Of a stretch of DNA of 30,189 nucleotides, positions 7,699 through 15,600 are shown piece by piece. How positions within the stretch are numbered: the first letter of the stretch is position 1; every line of letters starts with the position of its first letter. The notes beneath the pieces were generated by a model, which worked only from the letters and a program-made list of their open reading frames with translations, was not told the DNA's origin and searched no databases. Source of the DNA: a virus; the IMG/VR virus record IMGVR_UViG_3300034106_000164, positions 1-30,189 of that record; one strand, written 5' to 3'. Both the position numbers and the translations under genes were made by a program.

Positions 7699-8607
7699 AT
7701 GGCTATTTCACGCGCACAACTACTGAAAGAGCTGCTCCCCGGCCTGAACGCATTGTTCGGTCTTGAGTACGCTCGCTATGGCGAAGAACACAAAGAGATC
7801 TACGAAACCGAGACCTCTGAGCGTTCGTTTGAAGAGGAAACCAAGCTGTCTGGATTCTCGGCCGCACCGGTCAAGAACGAAGGCTCTGCGATTGCTTATG
7901 ACAACGCACAGGAAGCTTGGACGGCTCGCTACACCCATGAGACGATCGCTATGGGCTTTTCGATTACCGAAGAGGCAATCGAAGACAACCTGTACGATTC
8001 GCTCAGCTCGCGTTATACCAAGGCACTTGCACGCGCCATGGCATACACCAAGCAGGTGAAAGCAGCAGCCGTGTTGAACAATGGATGGGCAACTACCGTT
8101 ACATACGGTGACGGCCAGTCCCTGTTCTCCACATCACATCCTCTTGTATCCGGCGGCACAAACAGCAACACGCCAGCTACCCAGGCTGACTTGAATGAAA
8201 CTTCGTTGGAAAACGCAGTCATTCAAATCGCAGGGTGGACGGACGAACGTGGTCTGTTGATCGCAGCTCGCCCACGCAAGCTCATCGTTCCTCCGAACCT
8301 CCAGTTCGTGGCAACTCGTCTGTTGGAAACCGAACTACGCGTCGGCACCAACAACAACGATATCAACGCCATCAAGAACAATGGTTCGATCCCCGAGGGA
8401 TATACCATCAACCACTTCTTGACTGACACCAACGGCTGGTTCCTTACCACCGACGTGCCCAATGGATTGAAGCACTTTGTGCGGACACCCATGCAGACTG
8501 GAATGGACGGTGACTTTGACACGGGGAACGTGCGTTACAAGGCCCGTGAGCGTTATTCCTTTGGCGTATCAGATCCGTTAGGCATCTTCGGCTCACAAGG
8601 CGCTTAA
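7699..8607 (+). CDS. Major capsid protein, Mu gpT-like
   Basis: This is the shell protein of the head. The 302-residue product resembles the Mu gpT major head subunit family: an N-terminal helix (ISRAQLLKELLPGLNALFG, residues 3-21), the segment SERSFEEETKLSGFSAAPVK, then GFSITEEAIEDNLYDSL and a helix with KALARAMAYTKQVKAAAVLN, and the family-like signature YGDGQSLFSTSHPL followed by a Gly/Ser/Asn loop. The C-terminal part (NGWFLTTDVPNGLKHFVRTP, then YKARERYSFGVSDPLGIFG) is typical of the strand-rich core ending with a conserved closing region. AGGGGA precedes the ATG at 7699. It ends the first transcription block, 28 bases ahead of a strong terminator. Encoded processing by a protease is not apparent. 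Confidence 0.85.
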   Translation: MAISRAQLLKELLPGLNALFGLEYARYGEEHKEIYETETSERSFEEETKLSGFSAAPVKNEGSAIAYDNAQEAWTARYTHETIAMGFSITEEAIEDNLYDSLSSRYTKALARAMAYTKQVKAAAVLNNGWATTVTYGDGQSLFSTSHPLVSGGTNSNTPATQADLNETSLENAVIQIAGWTDERGLLIAARPRKLIVPPNLQFVATRLLETELRVGTNNNDINAIKNNGSIPEGYTINHFLTDTNGWFLTTDVPNGLKHFVRTPMQTGMDGDFDTGNVRYKARERYSFGVSDPLGIFGSQGA

Positions 8608-8635
8608 TCCTTATAGATCAAGCACTTAGAGTCAC

Positions 8636-8664
8636 AAGCCCGCCCTAAAAAGCGGGCTTTTTTG
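8636..8664 (+). terminator. Rho-independent terminator after the capsid gene
   Basis: An eight-base perfect stem AAGCCCGC / GCGGGCTT encloses an eight-base loop (CCTAAAAA) and runs into six T residues (8658-8663). It lies 28 bases beyond the capsid stop and ahead of the homing endonuclease, so head-gene transcription probably ends or is reduced here. Confidence 0.9.
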
Positions 8665-8721
8665 TTGCCATGTAGTACCAAAAGTTATATTACAAAGCGG
8701 CTTTATATTGTTACCTGTATC

Positions 8722-8748
8722 GCAAGATTTCGAAGATTTGCATCTTGC
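8722..8748. repeat. Inverted repeat upstream of the homing endonuclease gene
   Basis: A seven-base perfect inverted repeat GCAAGAT / ATCTTGC with a 13-base loop lies in the 184-base gap between the capsid terminator region and the GIY-YIG gene. There is no following T-run, so it is not a terminator. A TATTAT box at 8760-8765 with a weak TTGCAT at 8738 (16-base spacing) could be a promoter for the endonuclease, and the repeat would then overlap its -35 region as an operator. Both ideas are weak. Confidence 0.35.
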
Positions 8749-8791
8749 CGTCCATATGGTATTATTAGCTCACACTAACCAAGGAGCTAAT

Positions 8792-9535
8792 ATGTATTAC
8801 GTCTACATCTACAAAGACCCACGTCCTACCAAGAACCAGCAGGTGGTGTACGTTGGAAAAGGGACTGGCGATCGGGACCTTTCTCATTGGTCACGCGGGT
8901 CGCACAATAAGCCATTGCAAGATTTTCTTTCGCATCTACGTCAAAGAGGCTTGGAGCCTATACGCCAGAGGGTTTTGGAAACAGATGATGAGCAAGAAGC
9001 TTTCAAAAAAGAGATAGAGCTGATTGCTTTGTACGGAAGAAGAAACATTGGCACCGGCACGCTCTTTAATCTGACGGATGGCGGGGAAGGTATTTCAGGA
9101 GCAAAAAAGACTGAGGAGCATAAAGAGATTATTAAGGCTAACTCATTAAAAAATTGGGCTGATCCTGCTTACAGAGAAAAGGTTGTTGCAGCGCAAAAGC
9201 AAGTGCAGGGCACAGAAGAAGCTCGCAGCATGAAGTCAGAAGCTAGTAAGCGGACATGGGCTGACACCGCCGTACGTAACAAAAGAACCGATGGCATAAA
9301 GCGTTCAAGGAGCACCAATCAGTCCAAACAAAAGACCAGCGATAGCGCAAAAGCCATGTGGTCCGATCCTAATTACCACGCCATGCAAGCCGCCAATAAC
9401 AAAGAGATTGCTAATCGTGAAGAAGTAAAAGCTGCCAAAAAAGCTGCTGCCAAGGCTCTTTGGGCCGATCCCGTGTGGCGGGAGAAAATGATGGCTGCAC
9501 GCAAGAAACGGATTGACTCACACCCCAATAACTGA
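8792..9535 (+). CDS. Free-standing GIY-YIG homing endonuclease
   Basis: The product is 247 residues. The GIY-YIG nuclease domain is at the N-terminus: YYVYIY (2-7) stands for GIY and VYVGKGTG (19-26) for YIG. Downstream are R28, E74 (KEIELIALYGR) as the candidate metal ligand, and FNLTDGGEG (92-100), a closing motif common in phage homing enzymes. Residues 110-247 carry four Trp-(A/S)-Asp-(P/T) units at W122, W156, W190 and W224, exactly 34 residues apart, rich in Lys/Ala and likely DNA-binding. A frame upstream to 8708 is open, but AAGGAG at 8781-8786 points to ATG 8792. It nicks or cuts DNA at a recognition site to spread itself. It sits alone between the capsid terminator and the next structural gene, typical of a free-standing mobile gene. 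The 92 bases after it hold no gene. Confidence 0.9.
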   Translation: MYYVYIYKDPRPTKNQQVVYVGKGTGDRDLSHWSRGSHNKPLQDFLSHLRQRGLEPIRQRVLETDDEQEAFKKEIELIALYGRRNIGTGTLFNLTDGGEGISGAKKTEEHKEIIKANSLKNWADPAYREKVVAAQKQVQGTEEARSMKSEASKRTWADTAVRNKRTDGIKRSRSTNQSKQKTSDSAKAMWSDPNYHAMQAANNKEIANREEVKAAKKAAAKALWADPVWREKMMAARKKRIDSHPNN

Positions 9536-9627
9536 TACAAACACATCACTAGGGTTCCCACCCATATCGACTGACCTAGCAGACTTTGTAGAGACGGTAT
9601 GGGGATGCGCTACAACGCGGAGTTATC

Positions 9628-10167
9628 ATGGCTATTTCTACCTTTGACGGTCCAGTCCGTTCGCTTGGCGGTATCTATCAGCAGGGTCCGTCTACCATTG
9701 TTGAGATCACTTCCAGTACGACACTGAATCCAGTGGCTCATGCTGGTCGCATCATTTCCGTTGGCGGCACGCTTGCTGCTGACGTAACACTTACCCTTCC
9801 TTCAATTAATACGTCTGCCAATGCGTCGTCGTCCGGTCCGGGCAATGACCCCAATACGGCAAACAACGAAGGTGTGGTTTACACCATTTGGGTCCCCACA
9901 ACCATCGCCACCTCTTCGTTGAAGATTGGTACGGATGGCACTGACAAGTTTGTCGGTACGATCCTTGGCGTGGATACTGACTCTTCCAATGCGCTTGTGG
10001 CTTACACGGCTGGTGCAAGCGATGACTTCATTAACTTTAATGGCGGAACGACCGGTGGCGTTGCAGGCTCATGGGTCCAGATCGTTGCGATCGCAGCCAA
10101 TAAGTACATGGTCAACGGTATTGCGCTTGGCTCTGGTTCTGTTGCTACTCCATTCGCAACCGCCTAA
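9628..10167 (+). CDS. Beta-rich structural protein of unknown function
   Basis: The product is 179 residues, rich in Thr, Ser, Gly, Ala and Val, low in charge and without Cys, typical of a virion surface or fibre-related protein. The N-terminus ISTFDGPVRSLGGIYQQGPS is followed by strand-rich repeats of Thr/Val/Leu and flexible Ser/Asn/Gly segments (INTSANASSSGPGNDPNTAN). There is no signal peptide or membrane segment. A GGAG (9618-9621) precedes the ATG by six bases. It opens the second structural block after the mobile endonuclease gene. No family assigned; a capsid decoration or minor structural role is the likely one, by composition and context only. Confidence 0.6.
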   Translation: MAISTFDGPVRSLGGIYQQGPSTIVEITSSTTLNPVAHAGRIISVGGTLAADVTLTLPSINTSANASSSGPGNDPNTANNEGVVYTIWVPTTIATSSLKIGTDGTDKFVGTILGVDTDSSNALVAYTAGASDDFINFNGGTTGGVAGSWVQIVAIAANKYMVNGIALGSGSVATPFATA

Positions 10168-10179
10168 TAGGAGTGTCTT

Positions 10180-10452
10180 ATGGACACAGACGTTCTAGGC
10201 ATATCGCTTGCTGCGTCTGGCGCTGTCTCTGCCACACCGACCCGTGTCCGCGGGTTGGTTATTGAGCCGGGAACATCGACAGGCAGCGTAGAGATCAAGG
10301 ATGGTGGGTCAGGTGGTACAAGCAAGTTCATTATCAACACAGTGGCTAACGGTGAGACCTTTGCCGTGCTTATTCCAGCCAACGGTGTTTGGTGTAAAAC
10401 GAGTGCTTATGCCACATTGACAAACGCCAAGGCTACGGTGTTTTATGGCTAA
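10180..10452 (+). CDS. Small beta-rich virion protein, unknown
   Basis: The product is 90 residues, strand-rich, with alternating Val/Ile/Thr and a flexible Gly-rich loop (KDGGSGGTSKF). It reads like a single small beta-sandwich or capping domain, which in phages often forms minor head or tail proteins. AGGAG sits at 10170-10174, upstream of the ATG. Its stop lies inside the start of the next gene (ATGGCTAA, an eight-base overlap), so the two are translationally coupled. I do not recognise a family. Confidence 0.6.
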   Translation: MDTDVLGISLAASGAVSATPTRVRGLVIEPGTSTGSVEIKDGGSGGTSKFIINTVANGETFAVLIPANGVWCKTSAYATLTNAKATVFYG

Positions 10453-10699
10453 GACGCCAGCATGGCAGCGTAAAGAAGGAAAAAGCCCGTCTGGAGGCTT
10501 GAATGCCAAAGGGCGGGCTTCATACAACGCAGCCAATCCCGGCAAGCCAGGCTTGAAGGCGCCACAACCAGAAGGTGGTGCGCGTAAGAAATCGTTTTGT
10601 AGCAGGATGGAAGGGATGAAAAAGAAGCTTACATCCGCCAAAACTGCCAACGATCCAGATAGCCGTATCAATAAAAGCCTAAGGAAGTGGAAGTGCTGA
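10445..10699 (+). CDS. Small basic protein (DUF6321-like)
   Basis: The product is 84 residues, very rich in Lys, Gly, Ala and Ser, and predicted to be mostly unstructured. The core KSPSGGLNAKGRASYNAANP (13-32) followed by KSFCSRMEGMKKK matches my memory of a short family found in many aquatic phages (DUF6321); its role is not known to me. Two Cys residues (C52 and C84) are present. The basic charge suggests nucleic acid binding. It starts eight bases inside the previous gene and its TGA is followed directly by the ATG of the next gene. A domain search would settle the family name. Confidence 0.65.
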   Translation: MAKTPAWQRKEGKSPSGGLNAKGRASYNAANPGKPGLKAPQPEGGARKKSFCSRMEGMKKKLTSAKTANDPDSRINKSLRKWKC

Positions 10700-10951
10700 A
10701 TGGATACCGGTGCTCTGATTTGGAATCTAATCACATCGTTCTTTGTGGGCTTGGTGATGTTCATGCTTAAGCAAGCATCGGATGAGCAAAAGCGCATCCA
10801 GATACTACTTAACAGAACCCGGGAGGAGATTGCCCGTGATCACATCACTCGCGCAGAAGTTCGTGCTGACATGGAAAAGATTATCGAACGCTTTGACTCA
10901 GGCTTTGCAAGGCTTGAAGCAAAAATTGATGCCCTCGCTGAAAGGAAATGA
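10700..10951 (+). CDS. Single-membrane-span coiled-coil protein, possible holin
   Basis: The product is 83 residues. Residues 6-24 (LIWNLITSFFVGLVMFMLK) form one hydrophobic helix, followed by about 55 residues of charged coiled coil (KRIQILLNRTREEIARDHIT and on). This gives a membrane anchor near the N-terminus with a soluble helical arm. Small phage membrane proteins of this type include holins and spanin-like lysis proteins; no lysozyme gene lies beside it, so a lysis role is only a guess. It starts one base after the preceding TGA, and its stop overlaps the next start cluster. Confidence 0.6.
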   Translation: MDTGALIWNLITSFFVGLVMFMLKQASDEQKRIQILLNRTREEIARDHITRAEVRADMEKIIERFDSGFARLEAKIDALAERK

Positions 10952-10953
10952 TG

Positions 10954-11199
10954 ATGCAAAATGATCCCCGTAAAGGCCGTGGGCGCCATGGCGACACGAA
11001 CTACAACCCTAACTACGATCTTGTACCCACCCAGAAAGAGAAGGGTGCTATGCAGCAAGAGCTAGAGGATGAGAAGCTAAGGAAGATGGACAAGCGTCCT
11101 AATCTTGGCAAGATGTTCAAGAACGGTGGCTACGTCAAAGCAGCCGATGGCTGTGCCAAACGTGGCAAGACCAAGGGAACAATGGTCGTCATGAAATAA
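10954..11199 (+). CDS. Small basic protein with C-terminal DG-x-A-x-RGKTKG motif
   Basis: The product is about 81 residues, highly charged and largely disordered. Three ATGs lie in frame (10948, 10951, 10954); AAAGGA at 10941-10946 spaces best to the third, and the first would only touch the Shine-Dalgarno site. In the long form's numbering, KNGGYVK (58-64) is a Lys-x-Gly-Gly unit, and ADGCAKRGKTKGTMV (66-80) is the C-terminal motif shared with the two proteins that follow. The gene overlaps the membrane-protein stop. It ends at a perfect palindrome that may act as a terminator. No known domain is assigned. A virion or DNA-binding role fits the charge but is not shown. Confidence 0.7.
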   Translation: MQNDPRKGRGRHGDTNYNPNYDLVPTQKEKGAMQQELEDEKLRKMDKRPNLGKMFKNGGYVKAADGCAKRGKTKGTMVVMK

Positions 11200-11221
11200 C
11201 TCCGCCACGTGGCGGAGTTTT
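11198..11221 (+). terminator. Palindrome and likely intrinsic terminator
   Basis: A 22-base perfect palindrome spans 11198-11219 (stem CTCCGCC with loop ACGT and its complement GGCGGAG), followed by only four T residues. It overlaps the last codon of the preceding gene. The short T-run makes termination weaker than at 8636, and a protein-binding operator is an alternative. The next gene's Shine-Dalgarno site (TGGAG, 11222-11226) is just downstream. Confidence 0.6.
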
Positions 11222-11234
11222 CTGGAGTAGGCGT

Positions 11235-12248
11235 ATGAAACGCAAAGTCCGTAAGTATGTAGAAGGCGGTTACGGGGATGTAAGCTCAGAAGATTACGGG
11301 ATGGGATCTCGTGAGGAAATGATTGAGCGCAACATCGAGGAGAATGAACGGCGGCGCCAGATGGCGGAGTCATCGCCGGTACGCTCTCCAGAAGTCATAC
11401 GTGCCACGACGGTTGAAGAGTTTGCCGAGCCTGGTACTGCTGGATTTTCAAGGACCGCTCTCAAATCAGCCGCCAAATCAGCCGCCAAGCCATCTCCTAA
11501 GCCTGCAACAAAACCCACTAGTCAGACTGCCAAACCCATGGGTCGTACAGCCATGGGCAAGACTGCTGAGCAAGAAATGGCTGCTATTGAAGCCGGGAAG
11601 AAACTTGCCGGCAAAGCAGATCTTGAGCGCAGAATGGCATATGACAAACCGTTAGAGCGCGTGACACCAGAGGCCAATCTTATTGGCGGGCCTGGATTGC
11701 GTGCATTACGTGCAGCAGGCGCAGGACTTGCAAGCAAAATAGCCCCGCAAGCAGCTAAGCCTCGTGTAGAACCAAAGATCCCGCAAGAAGCAGCAAAAGC
11801 AGCACCAAAGAAACCTGATGCCGATTATTACTACGGCGCTAAATCACCAAAAATGGCAGAGAAGCCTGGCGCTATGACAGCCAAACCGCCAAGTGGCGGA
11901 GAGGTAGCTAAAGGTAGTGAGACCAAAAGCGGTCAGCTTGCAAGGCGTGGCAAAGAGCTAGAGCAGCTTGAAATGCCAAAGCGCCGGTTGCCATATGAGA
12001 AGTATATGGGTGAAGCTGAGGTGGTAAAAAAACCTGTACAAAAGCTCACCGATCAAAGCCCCAAGCGGTTATCCAGTCCGCCACGAGGCGGCGGCAAGGA
12101 TCCAAACGCACGTCGCCCGACTAGGGATGAATTAGATGAAATGCGTATGGGGTCAGATTACATGCGTAAGGGCGGGAAAGTAGGATCTGCATCTAGGCGT
12201 GCCGACGGTATTGCATCACGTGGCAAGACTCGCGGAAGATACATATGA
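11235..12248 (+). CDS. Lys/Ala/Pro-rich disordered protein with C-terminal DG-x-A-x-RGKTRG motif
   Basis: The product is 337 residues and low in complexity: long stretches rich in Lys, Ala, Pro, Ser and Glu, such as SAAKSAAKPSPKPATKP, with only short helical parts (MIERNIEENERRRQMAES, near residue 30). The C-terminus (320-337) carries RRADGIASRGKTRGRYI, the motif of the gene before and the gene after, preceded by MRKGGKVG, a Lys-x-Gly-Gly unit. The N-terminus MKRKVRKYVEGG also has a Gly-Gly after a basic stretch. There is no signal or membrane segment. The start has TGGAG at 11222-11226 with eight-base spacing; the stop overlaps the next start (ATGA). Function unknown: a DNA- or scaffold-associated virion protein is the best guess. 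Confidence 0.65.
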   Translation: MKRKVRKYVEGGYGDVSSEDYGMGSREEMIERNIEENERRRQMAESSPVRSPEVIRATTVEEFAEPGTAGFSRTALKSAAKSAAKPSPKPATKPTSQTAKPMGRTAMGKTAEQEMAAIEAGKKLAGKADLERRMAYDKPLERVTPEANLIGGPGLRALRAAGAGLASKIAPQAAKPRVEPKIPQEAAKAAPKKPDADYYYGAKSPKMAEKPGAMTAKPPSGGEVAKGSETKSGQLARRGKELEQLEMPKRRLPYEKYMGEAEVVKKPVQKLTDQSPKRLSSPPRGGGKDPNARRPTRDELDEMRMGSDYMRKGGKVGSASRRADGIASRGKTRGRYI

Positions 12249-12613
12249 AAGATAAAATTCGCACCGTCATGAAAGAGTTCAAGGAAGGTAAACTCAAGTC
12301 TTCCTCGGGCCAGAAAGTTACCAACCCCAAGCAAGCAATTGCAATCGGACTATCGGAGCAGAGAGCTATGAAAGGTTACAAAGCAGGCGGTGAGCCTAAA
12401 GCCATGGTCAAGAAAGAGGTCGCATTTATGAAATCTAAGGGCGCACCCAAGTCTATGGTCAAGCATGAAATGGCCGAGATGAAGGGAATGAAAGCTGGCG
12501 GCATGACCAAGATGGGCGCCGTTAAAACAGCCGCACCAAGCCGTGATGGCGTTGCATCAAAGGGCAAAACCAAAGGCAAGATGATTAAGATGGCCAAGGG
12601 CGGTTGCTACTGA
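12245..12613 (+). CDS. Small basic protein, DUF6496-like, with DG-x-A-x-KGKTKG motif
   Basis: The product is 122 residues. The N-terminal TVMKEFKEGKLKSSSGQKVT (7-26) plus NPKQAIAIGLSEQRA matches my memory of the DUF6496 core (V-M-x-E-F-K-x-G-K-L with S-x-S-G-x-K-V-T and K-Q-A-I-A-I-A-L-S-E). The middle has an imperfect tandem pair, PKAMVKKEVAFMKSKGAP and PKSMVKHEMAEMKGMKAG, and the C-terminus has RDGVASKGKTKGK (100-112) followed by AKGGCY. It is strongly basic. It overlaps the previous stop by four bases (ATGA). It is the third of three adjacent genes with the shared C-terminal motif; its role is unknown. Confidence 0.7.
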   Translation: MKDKIRTVMKEFKEGKLKSSSGQKVTNPKQAIAIGLSEQRAMKGYKAGGEPKAMVKKEVAFMKSKGAPKSMVKHEMAEMKGMKAGGMTKMGAVKTAAPSRDGVASKGKTKGKMIKMAKGGCY

Positions 12614-12622
12614 TAAGCAACT

Positions 12623-15600
12623 ATGGCGCTGCCCGCACTCCCTTCGGACTGGGGCAGTTATGATGCTGCCCGGAAGATTAAGTGGTTCAACGATAAGGTT
12701 GTAACCATAGATGATCTTGTAGCAGCAGGCGTACCAAGGCCCGATGTGGATTGGCTGATCCAGAATGGATTGCAGCCTCTTTACCAGTTCTTTAGCATCA
12801 AGTGGAATCCAAATGCATCACTTGCTGAAAAGCAGGGTTACATCAAAACAGTCCTTGGCCAAGGCATAACCACTGATGCAATAAAAACCAGGCTCGGGGA
12901 GGTAGATCCTGTTAATGCAACGCAGGAAGTTTATGACCTGCTTGGCATACCAAAAACAACGGGCCCGACGCAGCAGGAAATAGACGCTGCATGGTATTAC
13001 GATAGTGAATCCAAGCTTTGGGGTAATTATTTAACCGGCGAGACATCGTCAACCAAGCCCGCTGCACTTACAACAACGCAGACAACAACGGCACCCCCAA
13101 CTACTACTTCCGTAACCACAACGCCACCGCCGACGACAACAGCCGGGGTATTTAAGCCATTAGGCTTAGATCTAAAAGAAGGATGGATATACGAGCCTGA
13201 GTTTGATAAACCGTTCCAAAATCCACAGACCGGTCAGAAACTAACGGCGCAAGAATACGAAGCAAACATTATCCATCCCGGTGAAACCAAGTGGGAGGGT
13301 AAGTGGCTTAACGATCAAACTATTAGTTTCCTAAAGGGTCAGATTAATAGCGGTAAATCGCTATACAACCTGAACTTTCAAACACCAGGAAACTCAGATG
13401 CTTGGCATACAGACGATATTGCCAAGCGCCTAACTGCTTTAGGTATAACAAACCTAGATCAGATTGGTGTTGATCAAACAAAAGGGATTTACAACAAAGC
13501 AACCGGTAATCCTCTCAATACGTCAATCGTAGGCGGCAAGGGTGGAAACATCATTGGCTCCACAGGGGCTGGAGCCGGTTACTCTAACTACACCATTCAG
13601 ACAGATGCTTTTGGTAGTCCAATAATTGTTCCCGAGTGGAACCAATCAAACTTTCTAGCCAAGAACCCGTTGTTAACCCAAGTGCTTGCCATGGGGGCAT
13701 CGCTCTTGGTTCCAGGGATTGGCCAGGCTATAGCCCCTTATGTAAGTAGCGTTGTAGGAGCGGCGGCCGCACCGGCTGTATCAAACTTCTTGGTACGCAC
13801 AGCAGTAAACACCATCTTTAATGGTGGCGATTTATCTAAAGCATTTTTAGGCGCCGCCACGGGTACAGCCCTGAATATGGTTACCGATGTGGTGGCCAAT
13901 GAGTTAGCTAATAGCGGAATCATCAGCGGGGCCACGGCGGCAGAAAAGCTTGCAACGGCTAGGCTTTTTGCAGGTCCAATGACCAATGCAATTTATGCCA
14001 TAGCGCAAGGTCAGGACCCATTACCAACATTGCTTGGCGGCGCGGTTAACGCTGCGATATCAACAGGCATTAATGAAGTAGCAAACGCACAGAAGCTGGA
14101 CCCAACATCAAAAGCGTTGCTACAGATTGGCGTATCGCAAGCGATTAATACGGCGCGTACAGGTAAATTCAACCCGGTAAGCCTGTTTAATCAGTTATTA
14201 AATCTTGGGTTTAACCAAGCGCAAGCAGGAAAAATGGCTGGTGGTGCAGCACCAGATTCAGCCAAATCCAATACAGCCATAGGCGCAGTGGCTGTAGATA
14301 AGAACGGTGAGCTATACACAATTGATGATGACGGCAATCGTTTGATGCTGTCTGGCAATTCTGCCGGTCGTGTGTACACACCTACCGAATGGAACTCAAT
14401 CCAAACGGCATTGAGCGCAGGTCAAGCTCAGTACGTCAATGGTCTTATCAATGCCATGAACAGTGGCACGATGAAGCCAGAAGACGTTACATCAGATCTT
14501 AAGAACGCCGGATATTCAGACGCCAAAGTAGCCGAGATATTTGCTGCAAATCAGCAGTTCGTAGACCGAGCAAAAAACACGCAACAGGTAGTAACGGACT
14601 ACACGGCGGTAGGAAGCGATCTATCCAGAGAGGGCGCTCTATCAAGGCTGAAGTCGCTTGGTTACGATGATACTGACGCCAACGCATACCTATCCAATAT
14701 TGATAAGCAAGTCACTGCTAGAAACAACTACGTTAATGTTTCTAGGGACTACATCAATGGTTCCGCCACGGAGTCGCAGTTGCAATCCGCCATGGATGCG
14801 GCTGGGCTTACTGGCGATAAGGCAGACAACACACTACTGACGCTTCGTGCAATACGAGAGGGCGGCAACCTTACATCATCTGAGTTAACGAATGCTGCTG
14901 TGGCCAACCTTAACCAGTGGTTCAACATTGGTAACGGGCGCCAAGTTGTATTCAAAACCAATACTGAAGATGGCGGGTTGTATGTAGCCAGCGCAAGGGA
15001 CGCATCGGGCAAAGACATCACCAATGACTTTTATGGTCTTAACCCACAGGGACTAAAGAACTTCATTGATGCCCAGCAGGTCATTCAAAAAACTGCGCCT
15101 ACGATCAAAGCAGGCGAAGCGACGGTGCCACAAGAGCTGGCAACGCAGGGTGCAAACCTTGGCCTTGGTGGTCAGACAGGCCTTATCAAAAACAATTTTG
15201 CTACGGTTCAAAAGAGTTACTTTGACAATCTGTTGAGAGCGTATAGCGCCATGAGCCCAGAGGATCGGGCAAAGATTGCCTCGGCGCAGGCGGCAACAAC
15301 GGATATGAAGATACTGAAGGACATAGATTCTCAGTACAAATCCATAGATCAGCAAAGGCAGGCGGCTCTCAATAACGGGCAGAAAGCCATAGCTGATTTC
15401 TTGCTAGGTGCAGATACAAGGGTAGAGAACAAAGCTTCTCATTACTACCTCACCAAAGGCGTCCAGCCAAGTACAGCCATGGGTCTTGCATTGGAAGACA
15501 TCCAGGCTGGCAATCTATACAACCGTATCAACCTATCAGAAGCCAAAGACTCTACGTTTCCATTTGCAACCCAACAATTTATTAATCAGTTCCGCGGGAC

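Noticed and set aside
8738-8765. Candidate promoter for the homing endonuclease (TTGCAT, 16 bases, TATTAT)
   Set aside because: The -35 match is weak (three of six), so it is mentioned only under the inverted repeat and not called as a separate feature.
8708-8791. Upstream extension of the GIY-YIG gene
   Set aside because: The added 28 residues do not fit the nuclease domain start, and a good AAGGAG precedes ATG 8792.
9536-9627. Gap after the homing endonuclease, checked for a small gene
   Set aside because: No frame with a start and ribosome binding site fits before the next gene's GGAG; nothing else stands out.
10490-10530. Possible hairpin AAGCCCG with CGGGCTT inside the small basic gene at 10445
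   Set aside because: It resembles the capsid terminator stem but has a loop of over twenty bases, no T-run, and lies inside a coding gene.
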